From JAGQKC01 sp965223675 (GTDB taxonomy: Bacteria; Nitrospirota; Nitrospiria; Nitrospirales; UBA8639): a DNA stretch of 64,000 nt. The translations under genes and the position numbers were made by a program. Below the pieces are notes generated by a model that had not been told where the DNA came from, did no database searches, and was given only the letters and a program-made list of their open reading frames with translations. The DNA is taken from NCBI GenBank assembly GCA_965223675.1, contig OZ245013.1:1488001-1552000 (forward strand). Direction: 5' to 3'. Within the stretch, counting starts at the first letter, position 1, and every line of letters begins with the position of its first letter. Below, one piece after another: positions 25,763-34,057 of this stretch.

Positions 25763-27484
25763 TTACCTTACTATATGCTTACTCAGCTCCTCTTTGGCCA
25801 AGCGCCACCAAGATTCATTACTGTACCATTTTCCTGCATCCCCATTACCTGAACGCCTATAACACTCTTGCGCAACTTCTTCCTCGCCATTTAACCATGC
25901 AGCCAATCCCAGATAGTATTCGAACTCAATCTTCGAAACTCTTGGAATTTGCATTTCATAATTACGTTCGCTCAGTGCATATGTCAGACATGACAGTGAT
26001 CGGCTATGTTTATTTGCGTCTAGAAAAACAAGAGCCGCTTCGATAAGCAACTTGACCGAGTGCTTGAAATCAGTATTTTCAAGGATATGCTCGAATTGCA
26101 TTGCTGCAGCTTGTATATCGCCAAGTTCGTATAATAACCATGCTCGTCGTTGTTTTATAGAAACCTGAGTTAAAGGAGAAAAATGTTTTATTACCTCCTC
26201 CAGTGCAAACATTAATTCTTTGAGCCGATAAGCTATATGGCTATCTTTTGCTTTGACTGCGAGTGAATTTGATATGTCAAAAAGCTGGCGAATAAGATCA
26301 AAGTCTTCTTCACGAATTTCCTCAAGTTCATCTAAAATATCAAACGCGGCATCTGTTTGACCAAGAGCTGAGAGAGCAATGGACTGAATGAGTTTGATTC
26401 GTACTAAATCTCCAGGATTCGAAACTAACATCCCCTGTTCAAATGTCCTAAGCAATTGACAGATAGCGCCAATTTCTCCTCGATCATCTACCAAAATAGC
26501 TGCCAGGAGTTTATTATGATATAGGGCAGGATCTTTGGTAGTTAGATATCTTTCAGCTTCACCATAATAGTTCAGCGCCGCCGCAGGCCGATCTAAAAGC
26601 AAACTTATATAGCCAAGCATTCCAAAAACGTTCGCATCTTTCCATTTATTCTGCTCTTGCTCTAGCCGTTGGAGTTTGTTCAGTATTTCTTGTAAGGAGA
26701 TAGGATTATCATTCGACTTTTTGACCTCAATAATTGATTCGACGACTCGAGGGTAATATATGTCTACTTCTGAAAAATTTTTTCGAATTTTTCTTAACAT
26801 TGCAGAAAGAATATTTGAAGCTTCTTCTAGATCGCCATCTTTATATGACAATACAAATTCATCACAGTCCTCAAATAAGTCCTGAATCTGTTGTGCCTTT
26901 CGATGATTTTTAAGTGATCGGTTGCCGATCAACTCTTCAAATAACCTCCTCCTAAGTGGGAGCCGGTCAATATCTGAGTCTAGAGGAAAGTATTGAATTT
27001 CACGATTAAAACAAAAATCGCGGACGATATTTTCTACGATTAATTCAACCCTAGATTTGCTTAGTTCCAATTCACTGATTCTTAAAAGCGACTTGAGACC
27101 ATTTAGCTTCTCCAGAGGTCCATCCCAACTGGTTGAGGATGTTAAAATAATTGGGAATATAAAATTCTTCCTGTTGAGTATAATAGCATGTTCCACCTCC
27201 ATCTTTACCCATGACGATTTTATCGATTCATCTGAAATAACGGCAAAAAAGAAATGGGAATTTTCTATTTCTTGTTTGCAAGTTTCTTCAATTGAACTTC
27301 CAGCTGGAATTTCACCATCACGTGTTTCGTAGTTAAATACCCTCAATGGTTGCGCCTGCAATCTTATCCATAGGAGCCTGACGAAATCAGCAACAATTTC
27401 TTCGCGAGAAGAAAAGCAGACAAAGACGCGCAAATTTTTTTCCGCGTCTTTGTCGTACAACCTGGATAACATAGGATATCGCAA
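25763..27484 (-). CDS. TIR-domain protein with TPR-like repeats
   Basis: A 573-residue cytosolic protein. The N-terminal TIR domain (about 17-150) begins Arg-Val-Phe-Val-Cys-Phe-Ser-Ser-Arg, has a BB-loop-like Glu-Ile-Pro-Ala-Gly-Ser-Ser region, and a Ser-Ser-Trp-Val-Lys-Met-Glu segment. Glu96 there lies where the catalytic Glu of NAD-cleaving TIR enzymes sits. The remaining 400 residues are helical repeats of TPR type (for example Ala-Leu-Asn-Tyr-Tyr-Gly-Glu-Ala-Glu-Arg-Tyr-Leu). Starts are TTG (27484) or ATG (27472). It begins one base after the exported protein's gene, so they form an operon. Likely a sensor-effector; defence is plausible but unproven. Confidence 0.85.
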   Translation of the reverse strand: MRYPMLSRLYDKDAEKNLRVFVCFSSREEIVADFVRLLWIRLQAQPLRVFNYETRDGEIPAGSSIEETCKQEIENSHFFFAVISDESIKSSWVKMEVEHAIILNRKNFIFPIILTSSTSWDGPLEKLNGLKSLLRISELELSKSRVELIVENIVRDFCFNREIQYFPLDSDIDRLPLRRRLFEELIGNRSLKNHRKAQQIQDLFEDCDEFVLSYKDGDLEEASNILSAMLRKIRKNFSEVDIYYPRVVESIIEVKKSNDNPISLQEILNKLQRLEQEQNKWKDANVFGMLGYISLLLDRPAAALNYYGEAERYLTTKDPALYHNKLLAAILVDDRGEIGAICQLLRTFEQGMLVSNPGDLVRIKLIQSIALSALGQTDAAFDILDELEEIREEDFDLIRQLFDISNSLAVKAKDSHIAYRLKELMFALEEVIKHFSPLTQVSIKQRRAWLLYELGDIQAAAMQFEHILENTDFKHSVKLLIEAALVFLDANKHSRSLSCLTYALSERNYEMQIPRVSKIEFEYYLGLAAWLNGEEEVAQECYRRSGNGDAGKWYSNESWWRLAKEELSKHIVR

Positions 27485-27485
27485 A

Positions 27486-28679
27486 CTAATGTAAACTCAC
27501 AGTACGTTGAACAGTTGGCGTTTGAACTTTGGGATTAACTGAAATGTTTCTGACTGAATTTAAGAACGTCAAGAACCTAGTCTTATTTCTTTTCTTGAAA
27601 TGTCGAAATAATGCGCGATAGTGCATAACTTTCTTTAGTGCATTATAAACAACAGGATTTATCCCACCCTGTTCAGCAACGATATCCGAGACTCGCTGAC
27701 TGAGCCCACTATTTATCTGAATTGCTTCGTTACTTTCACTCTGAGATTCCCATTGTGAGAGAATGTTATCTATTTCCCTGAATCTACGCACCAACTCCTC
27801 TTCAGAAACATACCGGGAATTCAGTAAGCTCAATGAAACAGAATCCCCCTCTCTTGCAGCCTGGAATAACTGTAGATCTTCGTAAGCCGCTTCTACATCG
27901 GAAGGATAGCTCCACATGGTCCAAAAGGGGTCCCCTTTAAACGATAAGTGCCCGTTCCGATCACTGAATACAATAGTTTGATTCAAATCTCCAACCACAT
28001 ATGACCTATATCGATTTCCCTTCTGACGCTCTTCTCTAAGAAGCTGCTGCACTATATTGAAGTTCCTACGATTTTTCTCAACTTTTGGTTCACGCTCTCC
28101 AGCCCCGAGCACATAGGAACCTCCCAGATTCTTTGGTAAGTCCGTTGCATTATGATCAAAAAGCATTATATCGGCTTGCATCATACGCAACCCTATTAGC
28201 GTATTATCTAGTGTTCTGTGGTAGTTTATTGCTCTTCCCCCATTTCGTTGTAGTTCGTCTTGCAACTTCCTATCATTTAAATGTCCAAATAAAGTCATCG
28301 CAGATCCTGTTTTGTAGTTTGCAAACTTCGTTATTGGAACAAGCTCCCAATCATAAATATCTGCTTGCAGATTCTTAATTTTGCCGCTTGATGTTTTTAC
28401 TGTCACAATAAGTCGTTGACTATCTGGCTTCGTTTTATCGTAGGTGAGGTTTTCGACAACAAGACCATCTTTCCCAACGGCAACACCCTCAAATGCGACT
28501 CCCCCTACTGCTCGGAAAAACGATGCACCACGTGTAACAGGCTTAGTTAGAACAGGAGCTGGTGATCTTGAATAACTAAGGTTCCCGAGTTGTAGGGATT
28601 CTTGTCCAAGCGCCAGACTAGACATCAATACAAGTGAGATAAAAACATACGTTGCATGTTGTATGTTACGCTTAATCAT
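27486..28679 (-). CDS. Exported protein paired with the TIR gene
   Basis: A 397-residue protein with a clear signal peptide (hydrophobic about 11-24, cleavage near Leu-Gly-Gln-Glu). The mature N-terminal two-thirds looks beta-rich, with Gly- and Asp-containing turns such as Gly-Gly-Val-Ala-Phe-Glu-Gly-Val-Ala-Val-Gly-Lys-Asp-Gly. The C-terminal third is helical. It contains no Cys apart from the signal region and no catalytic motif I can name. Family not recognised. It precedes the TIR-TPR gene with one base between them. AGGAGTGC upstream gives a good ribosome-binding site for the ATG at 28679. Confidence 0.7.
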   Translation of the reverse strand: MIKRNIQHATYVFISLVLMSSLALGQESLQLGNLSYSRSPAPVLTKPVTRGASFFRAVGGVAFEGVAVGKDGLVVENLTYDKTKPDSQRLIVTVKTSSGKIKNLQADIYDWELVPITKFANYKTGSAMTLFGHLNDRKLQDELQRNGGRAINYHRTLDNTLIGLRMMQADIMLFDHNATDLPKNLGGSYVLGAGEREPKVEKNRRNFNIVQQLLREERQKGNRYRSYVVGDLNQTIVFSDRNGHLSFKGDPFWTMWSYPSDVEAAYEDLQLFQAAREGDSVSLSLLNSRYVSEEELVRRFREIDNILSQWESQSESNEAIQINSGLSQRVSDIVAEQGGINPVVYNALKKVMHYRALFRHFKKRNKTRFLTFLNSVRNISVNPKVQTPTVQRTVSLH

Positions 28680-28838
28680 TGCACTCCTCCTTTATTTCAT
28701 TGTTGGCACACAACGGTTGAGAGTATAAACCTCTCGATCGAAATCTTTTGACAAGACACAGCGCATCGCAATTCCTAGCCAACTCCTGGGCTGCAGCTTG
28801 AATTGGCACTCTCGCTCTACGATTTGCCCTGTCTTTGA

Positions 28839-29063
28839 CTATCCAAGCAAAGCAATAAGTACGCCTAAGATTTCTGCAGGAAAATTATAGATTAGTGTGC
28901 TATTAAATCTTTTTGATTTTATAGAGATATTTAGGAAGGCAGACGGATTGAGATATTGAAGTTGTTCAGGAAGCCAACATAGTCCCTTATCCATTCGGAT
29001 AAGTGTTGTATACAAACAGATAAACACATGAACCACCAATAACAGCAACTTTGGGAACCTCAT
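28839..29063 (-). CDS. Possible small membrane protein
   Basis: A 74-residue frame with hydrophobic N- and C-terminal segments (about 5-20 and 61-74) and a central basic stretch. The composition is protein-like but without any ribosome-binding site. It lies between the exported-protein gene and the IS256 remnant, so it could be a gene trimmed by the insertion. Low confidence. Confidence 0.25.
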   Translation of the reverse strand: MRFPKLLLLVVHVFICLYTTLIRMDKGLCWLPEQLQYLNPSAFLNISIKSKRFNSTLIYNFPAEILGVLIALLG

Positions 29064-29106
29064 TTGTTGTGAGAGCTATAGTCAAATCTGGTGTTTGAGT
29101 CGTTGA

Positions 29107-29715
29107 TCACGCAGCGACTGGGTCGCTGGTCGTCTCCTCCATGCCATCTGTGAACTGCATTCCGACAATCACCTTCGAGAGCTGCTGAAACCCGCGCAGC
29201 CGGCGCCACGTCTTCTCCGCACATTGCCCCAACTTGAACATCATATAGAGCATACCGTCTCGGGTGAGACAGCCCTTCGTCTGCTTCGTCCGATGTCGGA
29301 TCGTGCCAAACGTGGATTCAATCGGATTCGTGGTCCGGAGACTCTGCCAATGGGCTGCGGGAAATGCGTAGAATGTCAGGAGCTCCTCCCGATCTTTCTG
29401 CAAACACGCCGTCGCCTTCGGATACTTCGGCGCATACATCTTGATAAAACTATCAAAGGCCTGGTCAGCTGTCCCCTTGGTGGCGGCCGCCCAGATATTC
29501 TGCAACGCCTGTTTGGCTTTGGGCTGCACACTCTTGGGGAACGCATTCAACACATTGCGCGTCTTGTGGCACCAACACCGTTGCTGGCGGGTCATCGCAT
29601 AGATTTCCTCTAAAGCTGCCCAGAATCCCATGGCCCCATCACCAATGGCCAACTTCGGGGCGGTCAGCCCCCGCGCTTTCAGGTTCAAGAGGACCTCGCG
29701 CCAGCTCAAAAACAA
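29107..29715 (-). pseudogene. IS256-family transposase, 5'-truncated
   Basis: The C-terminal half of a mutator-type transposase, about 202 residues where intact members have about 400. It keeps the second catalytic Asp region (Leu-Ala-Ile-Gly-Asp-Gly-Ala-Met-Gly-Phe-Trp), the Cys-Trp-Cys-His-Lys motif and the Thr-Asn-Pro-Ile-Glu-Ser catalytic Glu region. The first catalytic Asp is missing. Homology stops at about 29708, exactly where a 27-base tandem repeat begins. The element is a dead fragment, showing past insertion in this island. Confidence 0.9.
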
Positions 29716-29764
29716 AACAAATGAGGGTCAAGTCTTGAACAAAACAAATGAGGGTCAAGTCTTG
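29711..29764. repeat. Perfect 27-base tandem repeat, two copies
   Basis: Two identical 27-base units (29711-29737 and 29738-29764), each ending in AGGGTCAAGTCTTG. They abut the break point of the IS256 transposase fragment. Read on the minus strand, each unit begins CAAGACTTGACCC. Such units resemble ends of small mobile repeat elements, but no such element can be proven here. Confidence 0.85.
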
Positions 29765-29975
29765 TGTTAACTAATTTTTACTCCCATGTATCCCATTTAA
29801 GCCTGAGGCAATCATAAGCTTTGACCCAAATACCAATTCAGCTCAATCTAATTTTATTTATTGCCTTATCCTTTATCCTTCAGCCACTCTCTTTGCTACA
29901 GATGCCTAGGACGCGGTAAAGTAAAATTGTATTCGCATCTGACATCTTTCCTTTGTATGATCTTCCCCAACCGTA

Positions 29976-30761
29976 GTGAACATGCCAACTATAGGCGTCC
30001 TAGTGACTAACACCTCTCGATTTGAGCTACGAGGAAAAGACTCGAAAATGATCGTGGGTGATCGTATCCAGGGTCAGGAACGGCAAATTCTGTTTATTAC
30101 CGGCTTCCTGTCAAAACGGTGGGGCAATAAAAGTAAGGCCCTGGCCGAATTGTGTTAGCAACACCACTGGAGCTTTTGTTGTTTTGATTTTCGTGGAAAT
30201 GGAGACTCGGAGGGAAACTTCAGCGACTACACGCTGTGTGATTGGCTTGAGGACGCCCGGTGCGTCACGAAGATGATCGCCGATGGTCCACCACTGACCA
30301 TTATCGGCTCTTCATTAGGGGGATGGCTTGCATGGATGCTTGGGCAGGAACGTACACAAGTGAGACAATTACTGCTCCTAGCTCCCGCCTTTAACATGAT
30401 GGGAAAACGTGCGAATGATATTACTCCTGCAAGACGTGCTCAATGGCAACAGACCGGCCGGATGCCATGGGATGATGATGCTCTGCATCGAGACTATCCG
30501 TTATCGTGGAAATGGGTCGTCGAAAGCGAGACCTTGTGGGCTCAGCGAGTCGAACAACCGCGACGAGTGCCTACGACGATTTTGCATGGACTGCAAGATA
30601 CTGTCATTCTTCCCGTCGGCAGCTGGGAGATGACACAACATCTTTTGACACAAGATCCACAGTATCCTATTGAACTGCCCCTGAAGACCGGAGACCACCG
30701 CCTTAGTAGTCCCTCAAACCTCACCACCTTCTTAGATCTCGCTCGCCGCTCTCAATATTGA
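29976..30761 (+). pseudogene. Alpha/beta-hydrolase gene broken by one in-frame TAG
   Basis: A single frame encoding an alpha/beta-hydrolase, interrupted by TAG at 30156-30158. Before the stop: Leu-Phe-Ile-Thr-Gly-Phe-Leu-Ser-Lys-Arg-Trp-Gly. Directly after it: Phe-Asp-Phe-Arg-Gly-Asn-Gly-Asp-Ser-Glu-Gly, the conserved oxyanion/loop region. The nucleophile elbow follows, Gly-Ser-Ser-Leu-Gly-Gly-Trp. Downstream an Asp (Gly-Leu-Gln-Asp-Thr-Val-Ile) and a His (Gly-Asp-His-Arg-Leu) complete the triad. All of this is in register, so the stop is the only visible defect. Re-initiation at the ATG at 30273 would give a truncated 162-residue product. Confidence 0.85.
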
Positions 30762-30839
30762 GACCCGATTAAGTATTGGCCTTATCCCACTATCCTCTCT
30801 CTTTAAATCAGTTGGTTAGCATTCAACGTATATTTGAAG

Positions 30840-30868
30840 TTGCTCACTATAGGATGTATATGTATAAT
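30840..30868 (+). promoter_or_regulatory. Promoter of the RHH/coiled-coil pair
   Basis: A TTGCTC-like -35 (30840-30845), a 17-base spacer and a perfect TATAAT -10 (30863-30868), about 30 bases before the start codon. An imperfect 24-base palindrome (30854-30877, ATGT and ACAT ends) covers the -10, the usual arrangement for autorepression by a ribbon-helix-helix protein. Confidence 0.55.
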
Positions 30869-30897
30869 GATACACATTTTGGCTAGGAGAATTCACG

Positions 30898-31170
30898 ATG
30901 TCTACTGACACACTGAAGTTAGTACGCAAACAATACCTCGTTTCGCGAAAAAACGTTTCGAAGCTTGAACGCATTGCCAAAAGAAAAGGCACGTCCGCCA
31001 CGGCCATTGTCCGTGAAGCGATTGAGGCCTACGATCCCGAAGGGCTTGACGCTGTTGGCGAATCAGAACTGATGGCATTGGTTTCGACAAAGCTTAAAGA
31101 AGCCATTCAGGACACGCAATCAACGAGAAAGAAATTAGACAAAACCCTTAAAACATTAGGGATTGCATGA
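30898..31170 (+). CDS. Small ribbon-helix-helix-like protein
   Basis: A 90-residue basic protein. The N-terminal part has the ribbon-helix-helix pattern (a short strand Lys-Gln-Tyr-Leu-Val-Ser, then Asn-Val-Ser-Lys-Leu-Glu-Arg-Ile-Ala and Gly-Thr-Ser-Ala-Thr-Ala-Ile-Val-Arg-Glu-Ala-Ile-Glu-Ala-Tyr), as in CopG/Arc-type antitoxins. The C-terminus (about 55-90) is a charged helix. It has AGGAG eight bases upstream and a palindrome at its promoter. Its stop overlaps the start of the following 59-residue gene (ATGA). Antitoxin-like in form; regulation of its own operon is inferred. Confidence 0.75.
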   Translation: MSTDTLKLVRKQYLVSRKNVSKLERIAKRKGTSATAIVREAIEAYDPEGLDAVGESELMALVSTKLKEAIQDTQSTRKKLDKTLKTLGIA

Positions 31171-31346
31171 TGGCAAGCTGGAAAGACTTACTACTCGATA
31201 CACTGAAGCTCACTGATGAAGTCAAAAGACTGACTCGGGATATTGAACGACTGAATGGTCATGTACTCGACGTCGATAAACGACTCGTTCGCCTAGAAAC
31301 AATGGTCGAACTGTCCAAAGCTCAAAAATTACCAAAGACTACTTAG
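31167..31346 (+). CDS. Small coiled-coil protein coupled to the RHH gene
   Basis: A 59-residue protein overlapping the RHH gene by four bases (ATGA). It is almost entirely one amphipathic helix: Trp-Lys-Asp-Leu-Leu-Leu-Asp-Thr-Leu-Lys-Leu-Thr-Asp-Glu-Val, then heptads ending in Lys-Arg-Leu-Val-Arg-Leu-Glu-Thr-Met-Val-Glu-Leu. It has no catalytic residues that would make it a classic RNase toxin. An immediate second ATG (31170) is an alternative start. The overlap implies translational coupling and probable complex formation with the RHH protein. Confidence 0.6.
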   Translation: MMASWKDLLLDTLKLTDEVKRLTRDIERLNGHVLDVDKRLVRLETMVELSKAQKLPKTT

Positions 31347-31399
31347 TCTTTTGTGACCACCACATTATCTTTCCAATTTAAACGAGATAACGGTAAAAT

Positions 31400-31591
31400 A
31401 TGGCCATGTCCAAATATGATTCATCCTCCGGCAATGGTTCAGGCCGCCGTCCCAGCCAACTTGGTGACCGTCTGACTCAGGAAAAACTCTCGAACGCCCA
31501 GCGTCTCCCTGCTGAAGCCCGATTGCTCCTCGCCCTAGAACTCTCTGATGCCTGTCTTGAGTTACAGCGCACGTGTTCCAAAAAGCCCTAG
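31400..31591 (+). CDS. Possible small protein of unknown function
   Basis: A 63-residue frame (61 from the ATG at 31406). A Ser/Gly-rich N-terminus is followed by a helical segment (Leu-Pro-Ala-Glu-Ala-Arg-Leu-Leu-Leu-Ala-Leu-Glu-Leu-Ser-Asp-Ala-Cys). It follows the RHH/coiled-coil pair by about 55 bases and may belong to the same transcript. No ribosome-binding site of note. Confidence 0.4.
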   Translation: MAMSKYDSSSGNGSGRRPSQLGDRLTQEKLSNAQRLPAEARLLLALELSDACLELQRTCSKKP

Positions 31592-31795
31592 CATCTATTA
31601 CTCATCACCTGGGAAAAAGCCAAAGCCTAATGGTTTTCCGCACAGCATGCCTTGGGTAGAGAATGTGGAGTCTCGGCCTGGGGAATTCCCTCCACCACCT
31701 ATAACGTCAACTTCGCCTTAGCATGCGTATTGACATTTCCATTTTATAGTTAATGAAAGTTACAATTAACTATCTATATAACCGGGAGATAATAT

Positions 31796-33586
31796 ATGAA
31801 AAAATCATACGGCTATCTTTCCACATTCACCATAATAGTTTTTGTGGTTTTCCATTTTTTTATCCAAGAAACCCTCGCTGCCTGTTTTCCCGATTTACCA
31901 TCTCCCCAGCTGACATTCGAACGTACTGAAGATTATGAAGTTCGAGGAATGGAGTTCACACGCTATCGTTTAAGCGTAGTAAATGCCTCAGTATACCCAG
32001 AGGAACTATTTGCACCGGCACCGCAACTTCCAGCTTGCGGAAATAATACCAATTCTTCTCGTACCTGGCTGGATATTCTCGACCATAACGATCAACGGAT
32101 TTACGGGTTTTGCGCCGCGAACTTACAGAATGTGCTCGATCGTATCTGGTTTGCCAAGCCGAGAGGAGAAGCCCCACCACCTCGTGTCTACGTCAATCTT
32201 CGAGATAGGGAGTGCGACGTGACCTTGACTTCGAATGATGTATCGACGACTCCGGTGCGGGTTCGACGTAATATTTCAGATTATTCCGATGAGGAACTTA
32301 ATGCTCTTCGAACAGGAATCGAAGTGATGCAAAGTCGATCTGATACCGATCCCACCAGTTGGATATATCAAGCTAATATTCATGGGGCATTTGACCAGGA
32401 CGGGACTCCTCAACCAGCATGGAACTCGTGCCAGCATGGCAGTTGGCATTTTCTCGCATGGCACAGAATGTACCTATACTATTTCGAGCGGATATTGCGA
32501 CAAGCATCTGGAGACCCCAACCTGACGCTTCCATATTGGAATTATGGAGATACCAACAACCCGAATGCACGACAAATCCCACTGCCCTATCGACAACCAT
32601 CCAATGTGGATGAAAACCGGCTCTACGTCAGCGAGAGAAGCTCAATCATGAACAACGGGGGATTACTACCGGAATCGGCCGTCGACCACTCTGCGGCCTT
32701 CGCTCTGACAAACTTTAGTTCACCGGCAGGCAGCGGACAGAGCTTTGGTGGTCAACGATCGGGACCAGGGCACAGCCTTGGACCCCACAGTGTCTTCGAG
32801 GGAACGCCTCACGATGTCCTACATGTCAATATTGGTGGATGGATGGGATCATTTGAACGAGCTGCTCGCGATCCGGTGTTCTGGCTCCATCACACAAATA
32901 TTGACCGGTTGTGGGAAGCCTGGCTCGCACAGGAAAATGGTCGGTCAAACCCAACCACAGGTCAGGGAGACCCTTGGCTGAATGAAAACTTTATATTTTT
33001 CGATGAAAATGGAGCAACGGTGACTTTGACTGGTGCGGAGATTATCAATACGATCGAGCAATTGAACTATCGGTATGACGATCAACCCGCTCAAGTGGAG
33101 CAAGTATCCCCTCGTCACATGAGTCAAATTCTACTTGCACAAAAAGACATGAGCGGGATGGAGCTTCAAGAGAATCCTCTTTCGATTACTTTACAACTTA
33201 GAAGAGAAAAACGTGGATTGACCCAAGGGAATCTCATGCTTGACCTTGAGGGTGTGGAAGTCGACGCGCTACCTATTGGTCATTATGAAATTTATGTGAA
33301 TTTACCCGAAGACGAGAAGCCTAACTATAAGAGTGAGTACTACGTTGGCAATATGTCGTTCTTCGGACCTGCTCAAACGGACGCTCAAACGACTCCTTCA
33401 AGATCATTCAAATTTTCACTCACCGAAGTGGAGCAAAAATTGAAAAAAATGAATCAATGGTCAGATGAGGTAGATGTAACCTTTATCAAGACAGGGCCCA
33501 AAAGTCCATCAGGCCAAAAGATGATCGAAAAAATGGCGAAGCCTGCAACAGTACGAATAGGGACAATTAAAATTGTACGGGAATAG
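31796..33586 (+). CDS. Exported tyrosinase (type 3 copper oxidase)
   Basis: A 596-residue secreted polyphenol oxidase. Signal peptide about 1-29. An N-terminal beta-rich domain of unknown family with several Cys follows (about 30-150). The tyrosinase core has copper-A ligands His196, His214 and His223 (His-Gly-Ser-Trp-His-Phe-Leu-Ala-Trp-His-Arg) and copper-B ligands His339, His343 (Thr-Pro-His-Asp-Val-Leu-His) and His365/His366 (Leu-His-His-Thr-Asn-Ile-Asp-Arg). The C-terminal domain (about 440-596) resembles the plant PPO KFDV-type shield. Bacterial tyrosinases oxidise phenols to quinones. Monocistronic; AT-rich upstream. Confidence 0.92.
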   Translation: MKKSYGYLSTFTIIVFVVFHFFIQETLAACFPDLPSPQLTFERTEDYEVRGMEFTRYRLSVVNASVYPEELFAPAPQLPACGNNTNSSRTWLDILDHNDQRIYGFCAANLQNVLDRIWFAKPRGEAPPPRVYVNLRDRECDVTLTSNDVSTTPVRVRRNISDYSDEELNALRTGIEVMQSRSDTDPTSWIYQANIHGAFDQDGTPQPAWNSCQHGSWHFLAWHRMYLYYFERILRQASGDPNLTLPYWNYGDTNNPNARQIPLPYRQPSNVDENRLYVSERSSIMNNGGLLPESAVDHSAAFALTNFSSPAGSGQSFGGQRSGPGHSLGPHSVFEGTPHDVLHVNIGGWMGSFERAARDPVFWLHHTNIDRLWEAWLAQENGRSNPTTGQGDPWLNENFIFFDENGATVTLTGAEIINTIEQLNYRYDDQPAQVEQVSPRHMSQILLAQKDMSGMELQENPLSITLQLRREKRGLTQGNLMLDLEGVEVDALPIGHYEIYVNLPEDEKPNYKSEYYVGNMSFFGPAQTDAQTTPSRSFKFSLTEVEQKLKKMNQWSDEVDVTFIKTGPKSPSGQKMIEKMAKPATVRIGTIKIVRE

Positions 33587-34057
33587 TCTCAACGAATTGG
33601 AGTCTAACAGCATACTCACTCGACGAATGATCACACTATTCCGTTCTCCCTACCTTCTCAATGGACCCGTGTCATTGTCGATAATATGGTCGAATTATCA
33701 ATTCTTGAATGCACCATTCCGGTTATTTCCTGGTAGGTCTTCGTACTTTTAAAGCTTTACGAAGGTGGCCACTAGATCTTCTTGACATCCAATCAAAATA
33801 TCCACGCTCATCAACCAAGTCAGGAAGAGCTGAGCTCCAGTGCCCCGCTTGCATCACAAGTGAAACTATCATTCACGTGGCAGAACTTCACCGAACATTT
33901 CGCACCATGATAGATTGCCCTCGACTTTTCACCACTTAACTGAGCCTTTCGCTTTACAACGAGTTCGACGTATCCGCCATTCGAGCTAGAGCCCTCATCG
34001 GCCTAAGTACCTTGCTGTACTTTCCTCCATGGTGTTGGTTAGCATGGGGACAGAGAT
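33587..34057. other. Intergenic region with a weak open frame
   Basis: About 470 bases between the tyrosinase and the regulator gene. A 76-residue frame at 33709-33939 has a Cys-Pro-Ala-Cys pair but no ribosome-binding site and an unlikely composition. It is not called as a gene. No terminator or RNA is recognised. Confidence 0.4.

Noticed and set aside
33709..33939. 76-residue frame with a Cys-Pro-Ala-Cys motif
   Set aside because: No ribosome-binding site, no second metal-binding half, composition unlike neighbours.
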